A DNA stretch of 64,000 bases from Pseudomonas fluorescens NCIMB 11764 (GCF_000293885.2 NZ_CP010945.1:496001-560000); one strand, 5' to 3'; counted from the first letter of the stretch, positions 37,395-46,448 are shown. Numbers and translations are program-made. Notes: a model not told the origin generated them from the sequence alone.

Positions 37395-38165
37395 TCAGCG
37401 AACCACGCCTTCTTCGATCAATAATTTGAGAATCGCCTCGGCACCCGCTTGCGCAGTCACGCCTTTAAGCACTTGTCCGCCGCCGCCACTGGCCTTGGCC
37501 GTCGCGGCTTTCATCCGGTCTGCGCCGCTTTTGGCTTTGATCACTTTCAAGCGTTTAGGCCGCGGTTTGGCAGGTTGCAACGTGGCGACCGCCAGCAGGT
37601 CATCGTCGATCACTTCGACTTCATCCGCCTGCAACACCCCGCGCCGAGCCGGGCCGTAGGCGCTCTGCCGAGGCTTCGGCGCGGCGTTATCCACTGTCGC
37701 GAGAAACGGCAGACGGACCTTCAAACGACGACGCTGACCACGGGGCAAGGCTTGCAGCACCAGCGCCGTACTGCCATCGATGGATTCCACCTGAGCCAGC
37801 CCGACCACCAGCGGCCAGCCAAGGCTCTCCGCCAGCAGGAACGGCAGCATGCCCGAGCCTTCACCGGTTTCTGCCTGGCTGCCGGTCAGCACGACTTGCG
37901 CACCGGCATCGCGCAGATAGGCGGTCAACGCCGGCAATGCATCGGCGCCCTGAGGTTGTTCCAGTACATGCAATTGTTCCAGACCCATGCCCAGATAAGC
38001 GCGCAACGCCGGTTCCGCGACGTCGCCGGCATGCAGCACTTGCAGGTTATCCCCAGCCAGTTGCAGGCCCAGTTCCACGGCCCGCGCATCCTGCTCCGCG
38101 CGACGTGGCCGGCCGGAAGTCGGGTGGGCGCCGATGGACACCAGGCTGATGATTTTCGTGCTCAT
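37395..38165 (-). CDS. etfB: Electron transfer flavoprotein beta subunit (dgc-linked)
   Basis: A 256-residue ETF-beta-type protein. The N-terminal region KIISLVSIGAHPTSGRPRRAEQDARAVELGLQL and the LTGSQAETGEGSGMLPFLLAESLGWPLV block match the AMP-binding ETF fold (broken here for length: key motif TGSQAETGEGSG). A C-terminal Lys/Arg/Gly-rich stretch (KASGGGGQVLKG) is unusual. It should pair with the alpha subunit encoded 15 bases upstream to carry electrons from dimethylglycine demethylase to the quinone pool. Confidence 0.88.
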   Translation of the reverse strand: MSTKIISLVSIGAHPTSGRPRRAEQDARAVELGLQLAGDNLQVLHAGDVAEPALRAYLGMGLEQLHVLEQPQGADALPALTAYLRDAGAQVVLTGSQAETGEGSGMLPFLLAESLGWPLVVGLAQVESIDGSTALVLQALPRGQRRRLKVRLPFLATVDNAAPKPRQSAYGPARRGVLQADEVEVIDDDLLAVATLQPAKPRPKRLKVIKAKSGADRMKAATAKASGGGGQVLKGVTAQAGAEAILKLLIEEGVVR

Positions 38166-38180
38166 AACCCTTTCCTTCCC

Positions 38181-39401
38181 TTAAGCCGCATCGCGCTTGG
38201 CTTCGTTGCGGTAAGCCTCTACCGCCGCGATCAAGGCTTGAAGAATCTCGGCGCTTTCGCCGATCACCGACAGGTCGGCCCGTTTGATCATGTCACAGCC
38301 AGGGTCGAGGTTGATCGCCACCACCTTGTCGCAGGCACCGATGCCTTGCAGGTGCTGGATCGCCCCGGAGATCCCTACCGCCACGTACACCCGAGCCGTG
38401 ACCCAGGTGCCCGACGCCCCGACCTGCCGGTCACGGGCCATGAAACCGTCGTCCACTGCCACCCGGGACGCGCCTTCGGTGGCGCCGAGCGCTTCGGCGG
38501 TCCTGTGGAAAAGTCCCCAGTCCTTGACGCCGTTGCCGCCGGAGAAGATGAACTCGGCTTCGGCCATCGGTATCGCCGCCGGGTCCACTGCCACTGCGCC
38601 CAGATCCTCGATCCGCGACAGACTGCGCGCCACGGTTGTGGATAACTCCACCGGCAAGGCTTCGTGTCGGGTTTCGCTCACGGGGTCGGCACATTCGACG
38701 GCAGCCAGAATCAAGCGTGCAATCGGACGTGCAAGGTCTTGCAGACCCGCACCGGCGCGGCCGATGCATTCCTGATCCTTGACCTGCCAGACCCGTGTGG
38801 CCGGGCGTTCGCCCAATGCAGCGGCAAAGCGTCGACCCAGTTCGCCGCCACCGCTGCGGCTGTCCGGCAGCAGCCAGTGACGCGGGCTGAACTGGTTATC
38901 CACAGCCCGCAGGCCCTGGATTCGTTGTTCCGGTGCATAACCGCTGAATTCGTCGCCTTCGAGTACCAGCAGGCGATCGACGCCGGCAGTGGCGAAAGCG
39001 CTTTCCTTGTGTTCGCCGAAGACCACGGCCAATACCGCGCCGTCCTTGCCGGCCAATTGATGGGCCAGACCGAGCAAGTCGCGGTCGTGGCTGCTCAAGC
39101 GGCCGCCGACCATGTCCGGCACCACGCTGATGTAGAACGCCGGGGCAGGGACCTGATGCAGCGGCAATTGCACTTCAACGGCGGCCGAGCGTTTGGTCGC
39201 CCCGCCCTGCTGAGCGCCGCTGCGGTCGATCCGTTTAATGCCGTTCGGGCCGATGAAACCCATGCCATGGGGATTTTTGCGGATGACGCCATTCGGCCCC
39301 ATCCAGCTGTGTTGCGCCGGTTGCATGGCCGCGTGCAGCGGGTGCAGGCGGTTACGGGCAATCCATTCGGCGCGGGGGTCACGGCGGATAATGTCGCTCA
39401 T
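38181..39401 (-). CDS. etfA: Electron transfer flavoprotein alpha subunit with N-terminal extension (dgc-linked)
   Basis: 406 residues, about 90 more than an ordinary ETF-alpha. The C-terminal FAD-binding domain is clear: SGGNGVKDWGLFHRTAEALG, VDDGFMARDRQVGASGTWV, YVAVGISGAIQHLQGI and INLDPGCDMIKRADLSVIG. The first 70 residues hold a glycine/asparagine-rich extension with two near repeats of GPNG(V/I) at about 35 and 51, next to basic residues; the role is unknown. The start overlaps the dgcB stop (ATGA), coupling the two. Confidence 0.9.
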   Translation of the reverse strand: MSDIIRRDPRAEWIARNRLHPLHAAMQPAQHSWMGPNGVIRKNPHGMGFIGPNGIKRIDRSGAQQGGATKRSAAVEVQLPLHQVPAPAFYISVVPDMVGGRLSSHDRDLLGLAHQLAGKDGAVLAVVFGEHKESAFATAGVDRLLVLEGDEFSGYAPEQRIQGLRAVDNQFSPRHWLLPDSRSGGGELGRRFAAALGERPATRVWQVKDQECIGRAGAGLQDLARPIARLILAAVECADPVSETRHEALPVELSTTVARSLSRIEDLGAVAVDPAAIPMAEAEFIFSGGNGVKDWGLFHRTAEALGATEGASRVAVDDGFMARDRQVGASGTWVTARVYVAVGISGAIQHLQGIGACDKVVAINLDPGCDMIKRADLSVIGESAEILQALIAAVEAYRNEAKRDAA

Positions 39402-41350
39402 CAGTGGGCCTCCGCAGGTTCACGTTGGGCCGGTGTGGACGGTTTGCTTGGGGCTGCGTCTTCGAGCAGCGCGTCCGCCACCAGTTCGGCGATGTCCTTG
39501 ATCAACGGACGCGGTTCGACCACGCCTTCGAGCATCGCGGTGCACTGTGGGCAACCCACGGCCACCAGTTCGGCGCCGGTTTCGCGGATGTCTTCCATGC
39601 GCATGTCGGGGATCCGTTGCTTGCCCGGAATGTCGGTGATCGGCGCGCCGCCACCACCGCCACAGCAGCGCGAGCGGAAACCGGAGCGTTGCATCTCTTT
39701 GACTTCGATCCCGAGGGCGCGCAGCACTTCACGCGGCGCCTCGTATTCGCCGTTGTAGCGACCGAGGTAGCACGGGTCGTGATAGGTCACGCTGCTGCCT
39801 TTGTGCTGGCCAAGACTCAGGGCGCCAGCGCCGATGATCTCGGCCATGTAGGTGCTGTGATGCTGAACGAGGTAGTTGCCGTCGAAAGCGCCGTATTCGT
39901 TTTTCAGCACATGGAAGCTGTGCGGGTCGCAGGTGACGATGCGGTTGAAGCTGTACTTGGCCAGGGTCTGGATGTTGCGCTTGGCCAACAACTGGAAGGT
40001 TGCTTCGTCGCCCAGTCGGCGGGCCACGTCACCGCTGTCGCGCTCTTCAAGACCGAGCACGGCGAAGTCGACTTTGGCCGCTTTCAGCACTTTGACGAAA
40101 GCGCGCAGAGTGCGCTGGTTGCGCATGTCGAAAGCGCCGTCGCCGACCCAGAACAGCACGTCGACGGATTTCTTCTCGCTCATCAGAGTGAGGTTCAGGT
40201 CCGCTGCCCAGTTCATCCGCCCGCCCGGTGCGAAACCGCCGGGGTTGTCGGTGGCGATCAGGTTTTCCAGGACCTCGGCGCCCTTGTTCGGGGTCGCGCC
40301 TTTTTCCAGTGTCAGATGGCGGCGCATGTCGACGATGGCATCGACGTGCTCGATCATCATCGGGCATTCCTCGACGCAGGCACGGCAGGTGGTGCAGGAC
40401 CACAGGGTTTCGGCGTCCACCAGACCGTTGACGATCGGTTGATGCGGATTGCCGGCGTGCTCACCAATCGCCTTGCCCGGATAAGGGCTGCCGGCGAACT
40501 TGGCATCGGTGCCACCGGCGAGGCCGACCACCATATCTTGAATCAGCTTTTTCGGGTTCAACGGCTGGCCGGCGGCGAACGCCGGGCAGGCGGCTTCGCA
40601 CTTGCCGCATTGCACGCAGGCGTCGAAACCGAGCAGTTGGTTCCAGGTGAAATCCTTGGGTTTTTCCACGCCCAGCGGTGCGCTTGGATCGCTGAGGTCC
40701 AGCGGCTTCAGACCGGTGGAACGACCACCGCCAAAACGTTCGGCGCGACGATGCCAGGCCAGGTGCAAAGCACCGGCGAAGGCGTGCTTCATCGGCCCGC
40801 CCCAGGTCATGCCGAAGAACAATTCCGAGACACCCCAGAGCACGCCGATCCCGAGGATCACGGCCAGGATCCAGCCACCAAAGTTTTCCGGCAGGATGCC
40901 TGCCACCGGCAGGGTCACCAGAAAGAACGACGCCGAAAACGCCAGCAAGCTTTTCGGCAAACGCATCCACGGGCCTTTTGACAGGCGGGCCGGTGGGTTG
41001 CGCCGACGCAGGTACACAAAGATCGCGCCGACGAACATCACCGCCGTCATCAGCAACAGCGCATAACCGAGGAAGCGGTTATGCAGGCCGAAACCGTGCA
41101 CCAGAATCGCGAGCACAGCGGACGCCACCGCACCGCCGGCCGTAGCGACGTGGGTGTTGGCGATGTATTTGTCCCGCGCGACGACGTGGTGCAAGTCGAC
41201 CATGTAGCGCTTGGGCATGGCGAACAGGCCGCCGATCAGGTCGACTTTCGAAGCCCGGCCCCGGCGCCACATAGCCACCCGCCGCAACGCGCCCAGAACC
41301 GCAAGGCCCAGGGCAGCGAACAACAGGATTGGAAGAAGGGTGTTCAACAT
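39401..41350 (-). CDS. dgcB: Dimethylglycine demethylation iron-sulfur membrane protein
   Basis: 649 residues from the ATG at 41350 (GGAG before it); upstream frames run into REP sequence. About four membrane helices occupy the first 185 residues. Two [4Fe-4S] ferredoxin motifs follow, CVQCGKCEAACP near residue 245 and CTTCRACVEECP near 319. The C-terminal half has two CCG (heterodisulfide-reductase type) domains (FNRIVTCDPHSFH, CCGGGGGAP). It probably receives electrons from DgcA and the ETF and delivers them to quinone. DgcA and DgcB are both needed for dimethylglycine use in P. aeruginosa. Confidence 0.93.
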   Translation of the reverse strand: MLNTLLPILLFAALGLAVLGALRRVAMWRRGRASKVDLIGGLFAMPKRYMVDLHHVVARDKYIANTHVATAGGAVASAVLAILVHGFGLHNRFLGYALLLMTAVMFVGAIFVYLRRRNPPARLSKGPWMRLPKSLLAFSASFFLVTLPVAGILPENFGGWILAVILGIGVLWGVSELFFGMTWGGPMKHAFAGALHLAWHRRAERFGGGRSTGLKPLDLSDPSAPLGVEKPKDFTWNQLLGFDACVQCGKCEAACPAFAAGQPLNPKKLIQDMVVGLAGGTDAKFAGSPYPGKAIGEHAGNPHQPIVNGLVDAETLWSCTTCRACVEECPMMIEHVDAIVDMRRHLTLEKGATPNKGAEVLENLIATDNPGGFAPGGRMNWAADLNLTLMSEKKSVDVLFWVGDGAFDMRNQRTLRAFVKVLKAAKVDFAVLGLEERDSGDVARRLGDEATFQLLAKRNIQTLAKYSFNRIVTCDPHSFHVLKNEYGAFDGNYLVQHHSTYMAEIIGAGALSLGQHKGSSVTYHDPCYLGRYNGEYEAPREVLRALGIEVKEMQRSGFRSRCCGGGGGAPITDIPGKQRIPDMRMEDIRETGAELVAVGCPQCTAMLEGVVEPRPLIKDIAELVADALLEDAAPSKPSTPAQREPAEAH

Positions 41351-41408
41351 GGTGGAGCTCCCAAAGACCGCAGGGTCGTGTGCGTGCCGGTAAGAGCGAC
41401 GCACTACT

Positions 41409-41541
41409 TGTGGCGAGGGAGCTTGCTCCCGCTTGAGCGCGAAGCGCTCCCAAAACAGCCGCAGGTATCCATCTGATACACCTCGACTGCCGGTTTTGGG
41501 GCCGCTTCGCAGCCCAGCGGGAGCAAGCTCCCTCGCCACAG
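41409..41541. repeat. REPIN (family A) between dgcA and dgcB
   Basis: TGTGGCGAGGGAGCTTGCTC at the left and GAGCAAGCTCCCTCGCCACA at the right, with GCGCGAAGCGCT and GCTTCGCAGCC in the loops. It lies inside the dgc operon. Confidence 0.9.
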
Positions 41542-41558
41542 GTGATGGTGGTTATCCG

Positions 41559-43619
41559 TTAGAAATCCTTGCACAACCGCAGCGCGTCGTAGATCGCCGC
41601 GTGGGTGTTGCGCTGCGCCACGCAGTCACCGATGCGGAACAGCAAGTAGCCGTCGCCCGCCTGGCTCAGCGAAGGTTGCGGCTTGATCGCGAACAGGGCT
41701 TCGATGTCCATCTGGCCTTTGTTGCGCGAGCCTTCCTTCATGGCGTAGTAGATTTCTTCGTCCGGACGCACGCCGTTTTCGACGACCACCTGATCCACCA
41801 CCCGCTCCTCTTTGGCGCCGGTGTATTCGTTTTCCAGCACCGCCACCAGCTTGTCGCCTTCGCGGTAGACCTTCTCCAGCATCATGTCCCCGGTCATGAT
41901 CACTTCTTTCGGGTACATGCTGCGGTAGTACGTCGGGAACGAGGTACCGCCAATCGCTACGCCCGGCTTGATGTCGTCGGTGACGATCTCGACCTGGCAG
42001 CCCTTGTCGGCGAGGAAGTCGGCGGTCGACATCCCGGTGAACTCGCAAATGGTGTCGTAGACCAGCACGTTCTTGCCCGGCGCCACTTTGCCGTCAAGGA
42101 TGTCCCAACTGCTGACCACCAGGCCTTCGGCCGCGCCCCAGTGTTCGTTCTGCTCCAGGAATGGATGACCGCCAACGGCGAGCACCACTACATCCGGGCG
42201 CAGGTCGAGAATGGTTGCCGCATCGGCGGCCACGCCCAGGCGCAGGTCGACTTTCAGACGCGCCAGCTCCAGTTGGAACCAGCGCGTGATACCGGCGATC
42301 TGGTCCCGTTGCGGGGCTTTCGAGGCGGTGGTGATCTGCCCGCCAATAAATTCTTTCTTCTCGAACAGGGTCACGTCGTGGCCACGTTCGGCAGATACGC
42401 GAGCCGCTTCCATCCCGGCAGGGCCGGCACCGACCACCACGACTTTGCGCTTCACACCGGTCGATTTCTCGATGATGTGTGGCACGCCCATGTATTCACG
42501 GGAGGTCGCGGCGTTCTGGATGCACAACACGTCCAGGCCCTGGTACTGACGGTCGATGCAGTAGTTGGCGCCGACGCATTGCTTGATCTGGTCAACCTGG
42601 CCCATCTTGATCTTGGCGATCAGGTGCGGGTCGGCGATGTGGGCGCGGGTCATGCCGACCATGTCCACGTAGCCGCCTTCCAGAATACGGGTCGCCTGGT
42701 TCGGGTCCTTGATGTTCTGCGCATGCAGAACCGGGGCCTTCACCACTTCCTTGATACCGGCGGCCAGGTGCAGGAATGGCTCCGGTGGATAACTCATGTT
42801 CGGAATAACGTTGGCCAGGGTGTTGTGGGTGTCACAACCCGAACCCACCACGCCGATGAAGTCGATCATGCCGGTGTCGTCGTAGTACTTGGCGATCTGC
42901 TTCATGTCCTCGTGGGACAAGCCGTCCGGGTGGAATTCATCACCGCACAGACGGATGCCGACGCAGAAATCCGGGCCGACTTCAGCCCGCACAGCCTTGA
43001 TCACTTCCAGGCCGAAACGCATGCGGTTCTCGAAGCTGCCGCCCCATTCGTCGGTGCGTTTGTTGACCCGCGGGCTCCAGAACTGGTCGATCATGTGCTG
43101 GTGCACGGCGGACAGCTCGACGCCATCCAGGCCACCGGCCTTGGCCCGCGCGGCGGCGCTGGCATAGTTGCCGATCACCCGCCAGATTTCTTCCGGCTCG
43201 ATGGTTTTGCAGGTCGCGCGGTGCACCGGTTCACGGATACCCGACGGCGACAGCAGGGTTGGCCAGTGCTCGCCGTCCCAGCGCGAGCGACGGCCCATGT
43301 GGGTAATCTGGATCATGATCTTGGCGCCATGCTTGTGCATGGCATCGGCCAGGTTCTGGAAGTGCGGGATGATCCGGTCGTCGGCCAGGTTGACCGACTT
43401 CCACCAGCCTTGCGGGCTGTCGATGGCCACGCTGGAGGAACCGCCGCAAATCGCCAGGCCGATCCCGCCCTTGGCTTTCTCTTCGTAATACTTGACGTAC
43501 CGGTCGGTGGTCATGCCGCCGTCGGTCGCGTAGACCTCGGCGTGCGCAGTGCTGAGCACGCGGTTGCGGATGGTCAGTTTGCCGATCTGGATCGGCTGGA
43601 ACATTGCTTCGAAAGCCAT
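41559..43619 (-). CDS. dgcA: Dimethylglycine demethylase, OYE/2,4-dienoyl-CoA-reductase type
   Basis: 686 residues. An N-terminal FMN TIM barrel of the Old Yellow Enzyme family (residues 1 to about 370: FQPIQIGKLTIRNRVLSTAH, IGLAICGGSSSVA, HQHMIDQFWSPRVNKRTDEW) is followed by a [4Fe-4S] cysteine region (CVGANYCIDR and the later CIQNAATSREY) and a C-terminal FAD/NAD domain (VVVGAGPAGMEAARVSAERGH). The architecture matches trimethylamine/dimethylamine dehydrogenases. It converts dimethylglycine to sarcosine. The order dipeptidase homologue-DUF5943-dgcA-dgcB-etfA-etfB is kept from P. aeruginosa. Confidence 0.94.
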   Translation of the reverse strand: MAFEAMFQPIQIGKLTIRNRVLSTAHAEVYATDGGMTTDRYVKYYEEKAKGGIGLAICGGSSSVAIDSPQGWWKSVNLADDRIIPHFQNLADAMHKHGAKIMIQITHMGRRSRWDGEHWPTLLSPSGIREPVHRATCKTIEPEEIWRVIGNYASAAARAKAGGLDGVELSAVHQHMIDQFWSPRVNKRTDEWGGSFENRMRFGLEVIKAVRAEVGPDFCVGIRLCGDEFHPDGLSHEDMKQIAKYYDDTGMIDFIGVVGSGCDTHNTLANVIPNMSYPPEPFLHLAAGIKEVVKAPVLHAQNIKDPNQATRILEGGYVDMVGMTRAHIADPHLIAKIKMGQVDQIKQCVGANYCIDRQYQGLDVLCIQNAATSREYMGVPHIIEKSTGVKRKVVVVGAGPAGMEAARVSAERGHDVTLFEKKEFIGGQITTASKAPQRDQIAGITRWFQLELARLKVDLRLGVAADAATILDLRPDVVVLAVGGHPFLEQNEHWGAAEGLVVSSWDILDGKVAPGKNVLVYDTICEFTGMSTADFLADKGCQVEIVTDDIKPGVAIGGTSFPTYYRSMYPKEVIMTGDMMLEKVYREGDKLVAVLENEYTGAKEERVVDQVVVENGVRPDEEIYYAMKEGSRNKGQMDIEALFAIKPQPSLSQAGDGYLLFRIGDCVAQRNTHAAIYDALRLCKDF

Positions 43620-43634
43620 GGCGGGGTCCTCGAC

Positions 43635-44165
43635 TTACAACGGCTTGACGGTGAACAAACCGTCGTCGTGGCCTTCTTCGGAGCCACCGTAGACTTGCTC
43701 GGCAACCGTACGAATCTTGCTGCCGCGGGCCTGCAGAATCTGGTCCATGGCACCGGCAAACCAGCCGGTGAACATGTAGTCGACCTTGCGCCCGACCTTG
43801 CCGTACACGTAGACGAATGCCGAGTGTTCAAGCTTGACGCTGGCGGTGCCTTTGTCGAGGTCGATGTCCTGGATCTTGAACAGGCCCCAGCCGCGTTGCG
43901 ACAGACGCTTCATGTAGTGCTCGAACACCGCGACGCCTTCCAGGCCGTGGCATTCAGCTTCTTTTTCACACCAGTGCCAGGCGGATTTGTAGCCGGCCTT
44001 GTACAGGATCTCGGCATAGGCTTCGGCGCCCAGCACTTCCTCGATGCCCATGTGGTTATTCACGAAGAAGTGACGCGGTACGTACAGCATTGGCAGGGCG
44101 TCGGAAGTCCAGACACCGGTTTCGCTGTCGACTTCGATTGGCAATTGCGGGGCGATCTTGGCCAT
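43635..44165 (-). CDS. DUF5943 conserved protein in the dimethylglycine operon
   Basis: A 176-residue soluble protein without signal peptide or membrane segment. Recognisable blocks are VPRHFFVNNHMGIEEVLG, YKAGYKSAWHWCEKEAECHG, FEHYMKRLSQRGWG and SAFVYVYGKVGRKVDYMFTG. The overall shape recalls small-molecule sensor domains of the V4R type, but I am not certain. It sits 15 bases upstream of dgcA in a fixed order seen across pseudomonads, so it probably assists dimethylglycine or sarcosine metabolism. No catalytic motif is identifiable. Confidence 0.8.
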   Translation of the reverse strand: MAKIAPQLPIEVDSETGVWTSDALPMLYVPRHFFVNNHMGIEEVLGAEAYAEILYKAGYKSAWHWCEKEAECHGLEGVAVFEHYMKRLSQRGWGLFKIQDIDLDKGTASVKLEHSAFVYVYGKVGRKVDYMFTGWFAGAMDQILQARGSKIRTVAEQVYGGSEEGHDDGLFTVKPL

Positions 44166-44243
44166 GGAAACTTAACTCCAGAAAAATTTGGGTGTTGCCC
44201 CCGGCACGGGCGGCCGGGGGAAAGGATTCAGAGGTGCTGTGGC

Positions 44244-45221
44244 TTACTCGCCCCAGACGTCCTTGAGGACGTTGACCCAGTTCTCGCCCATGATCTTGCG
44301 GACCACGCGCTCGGAGTGGCCGCGCTTGAGCAGGGTTTCGGTCAGGTTCGGGAACTCGCCCACGGTGCGGATGCCCAGCGGGTTGATGATCTTGCCGAAG
44401 CTGGTCAGACGGCGGGCGTAGCCCTTGTCATGGGTCAGGTATTCGAAGAAGTCCTGGCCATGGCCCTGGGTAAAGTCGGTGCCGATACCGATGGCGTCTT
44501 CGCCAACGATGTTCATGGTGTATTCGATGGCTTCGGCATAATCGTCGATGGTCGAATCGATGCCCTTGGCCAGGAACGGCGCGAACATGGTCACACCGAC
44601 GAAACCGCCGTGATCGGCGATGAACTTCAGCTCTTCATCGGATTTGTTGCGCGGGTGAATTTTCAGGCCCGACGGCAGGCAATGGGAGTAGCAGACCGGC
44701 TTCTTGGATTCGAGGATCACTTCTTCGGAAGTCTTCGAACCGACGTGGGACAGGTCGCACATGACGCCAACGCGGTTCATCTCGGCAACGATTTCACGAC
44801 CGAAGCCCGACAGGCCGCCATCGCGCTCGTAGCAACCGGTGCCGACCAGGTTCTGGGTGTTGTAGCACATCTGCACGATACCGACGCCCAGCTGCTTGAA
44901 CACCTCGACGTAGCCGATCTGGTCTTCAAACGCGTGAGCATTCTGGAAACCGAACAGGATGCCGGTCTTGCCCTGCTCCTTGGCCTTGCGGATGTCGGCG
45001 GTGGTGCGCACCGGAATCACCAGGTCGCTGTTCTCGCGGATCAGCTTCTGACTGGCGGCGATGTTGTTGACGGTGGCCTGAAAGCCCTCCCACACCGACA
45101 CGGTGCAGTTGGCCGCGGTCAGACCGCCCTTGCGCATGTCTTCAAACAACTCGCGATTCCACTTGGCAATAATCAGCCCGTCGATAACGATGCTGTCGGC
45201 GTGCAATTCGGCTGGGCTCAT
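44244..45221 (-). CDS. M19 (renal dipeptidase-like) homologue lacking canonical zinc ligands
   Basis: 325 residues from the ATG at 45221; a longer in-frame start is unlikely. The amidohydrolase barrel of peptidase family M19 is evident from LGVGIVQMCYNTQN, VMCDLSHVGSKTSEEVI, PVCYSHCLP, GGFVGVTMFAPFL and GIGTDFTQG. The N-terminal DGHxD motif that supplies two zinc ligands is replaced (IDGLIIAKWN), and the bridging Glu is replaced in GFQNAHAFED, whereas the His residues in SHVG and SHC remain. It probably has a changed activity. It is the first gene of the dgc operon, so the substrate may be a methylated glycine derivative or dipeptide; that is inference. Confidence 0.85.
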   Translation of the reverse strand: MSPAELHADSIVIDGLIIAKWNRELFEDMRKGGLTAANCTVSVWEGFQATVNNIAASQKLIRENSDLVIPVRTTADIRKAKEQGKTGILFGFQNAHAFEDQIGYVEVFKQLGVGIVQMCYNTQNLVGTGCYERDGGLSGFGREIVAEMNRVGVMCDLSHVGSKTSEEVILESKKPVCYSHCLPSGLKIHPRNKSDEELKFIADHGGFVGVTMFAPFLAKGIDSTIDDYAEAIEYTMNIVGEDAIGIGTDFTQGHGQDFFEYLTHDKGYARRLTSFGKIINPLGIRTVGEFPNLTETLLKRGHSERVVRKIMGENWVNVLKDVWGE

Positions 45222-45343
45222 CAGGCTGTCCCCTATTAGCGATTCGTGCGCCGAATCGTGTGCCGGCGCTTTGGGGCCAGCATATGCCTGAGGACCGGTG
45301 CAGCCGGGTGCAAAAACGACAGGGGGTTTGCCGAAAGCGTCAA

Positions 45344-45353
45344 TCTGCGACAA
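45344..45353 (+). promoter_or_regulatory. Half-site shared with the gbcA control region, upstream of the dgc operon
   Basis: ATCTGCGACA, starting at 45343, is identical to the left half-site before gbcA. No clean second half-site was found at 20-21 bases on either side, so this is weak support for GbdR control of the dgc operon. The rest of 45222-45452 is the divergent promoter region without other visible features. Confidence 0.25.
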
Positions 45354-45452
45354 AGGGTCGATATCGGCGCTTATCACCTGGCTGTTCAATGCCGTCCGCT
45401 TGGGCCAGAATTCGGCGTATTACTGGATGCTTACTGGATTTAGGGCGACGCA

Positions 45453-45854
45453 ATGAAATCGATCTTCCTGGCTTTGGCACTGATAGCGACCGGCGTACAG
45501 GCGGCTGAAGAGTCCGACACCAACCCCTGCGATGCAGTCGAAAACGACGTCCAGACCCTGGAATGCTCGGTCTACAGCCGAACCACCGCCGAAGACCTGC
45601 TCAAGGACAACTACCAAAGCCTGACCGAGCGCATGCAAACGCTCTATGGCAAGAGCCCGACGCAACTGGCCGACATCACCGCCAAAATCAAGGCCGCCCA
45701 GCAGCAATGGCTGAAGACCCGGGACGCGGATTGCGCGGTTGAAGCGTTTCCGGCGACCAGTGGCAGCAAGGCGTTTACGATTGCGCAGAATGACTGCGTA
45801 GCGCGGATGAGTGATGAGCGGTCGGAGTTTTTGGAGTCGATTGGGCAGGAGTGA
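45453..45854 (+). CDS. Lysozyme inhibitor LprI family protein
   Basis: A 133-residue secreted protein with a signal peptide (residues 1-17, cleavage after VQA). The PF07007 pattern is clear: two Cys near the N-terminus (NPCDAVENDVQTLECS), a helical NYQSLTERMQTLYG segment, the hallmark QQQWLKTRDADCAVE, and a later NDCVARMSDERSEFL, giving four conserved cysteines. It may inhibit lysozyme or have another periplasmic role. It is transcribed divergently from the dgc operon. Confidence 0.88.
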   Translation: MKSIFLALALIATGVQAAEESDTNPCDAVENDVQTLECSVYSRTTAEDLLKDNYQSLTERMQTLYGKSPTQLADITAKIKAAQQQWLKTRDADCAVEAFPATSGSKAFTIAQNDCVARMSDERSEFLESIGQE

Positions 45855-45914
45855 TGCAAACTCCGGCCAACCAGAGCGGTAAAGCTGCTTACTTCAGCCA
45901 GTAAAGGGATCGAA

Positions 45915-46331
45915 ATGAACATCTGCGGCATCGAAATCAAAGGCAGCGAAGCAATCATCGCCGTGGCCTCTCTCGACGATCAGGTGCTAAGCCACGTCGC
46001 GCTCAACACCAAGAAAATCGCCCTCGACGATGACGACGAGGCCGCCAACGTCAAGGTCTTTGCCGCTCAGGTGGCGTCGTTTGTTCGCGAGAACGCCATT
46101 GACCGGATCGCGATCAAGAAGCGCAGCAAGAAAGGTGAATTCGCCGGTGGGCCGACCACGTTCAAGATCGAGGGCATTTTTCAGTTGCTGGAGAACTGCG
46201 ACGTGACGCTCTTGTCACCGCAGACGATCAATGCGCAGAACAAGAAGTTTGATTTTGAGCTGCCGGGGACGTTGAACAAGTATCAGCATGAGGCTTACAA
46301 GGCGGCGTGTTCGGCGCTGCTGAAGAAGTAA
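45915..46331 (+). CDS. DUF3010 family protein
   Basis: A 138-residue protein starting MNICGIEIKGSEAIIAV, a ribonuclease-H-like first strand, with later blocks RIAIKKRSKKGEFAGGPTTFKIEGIFQL and NKYQHEAYKAACSAL. The family is widespread in gammaproteobacteria and has no assigned function. It probably has an RNase-H fold but no complete catalytic set is evident. GGGAT precedes the ATG weakly. A REPIN follows. Confidence 0.85.
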   Translation: MNICGIEIKGSEAIIAVASLDDQVLSHVALNTKKIALDDDDEAANVKVFAAQVASFVRENAIDRIAIKKRSKKGEFAGGPTTFKIEGIFQLLENCDVTLLSPQTINAQNKKFDFELPGTLNKYQHEAYKAACSALLKK

Positions 46332-46358
46332 GCGTTCTTTCTGGCGACACAAATCACC

Positions 46359-46448
46359 TGTGGGAGCCAGCCTGCTGGCGATGAGGGAGTAGCAGTCAAC
46401 AACATTGTTGCCTGACACACCGCCATCGTTAGCAGGCTGGCTCCCACA
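46359..46448. repeat. REPIN (family TGTGGGAGCCAGCCTGCTGGCGAT)
   Basis: TGTGGGAGCCAGCCTGCTGG and the inverted AGCAGGCTGGCTCCCACA, in the convergent gap between the DUF3010 gene and cdhR. Confidence 0.88.

Noticed and set aside
41433..45239. A very long open frame on the plus strand antisense to dgcA, DUF5943 and the dipeptidase homologue
   Set aside because: Its product has low-complexity His/Val/Gly-rich composition and no domain; GC-rich codon bias of the real genes leaves the antisense frame open.
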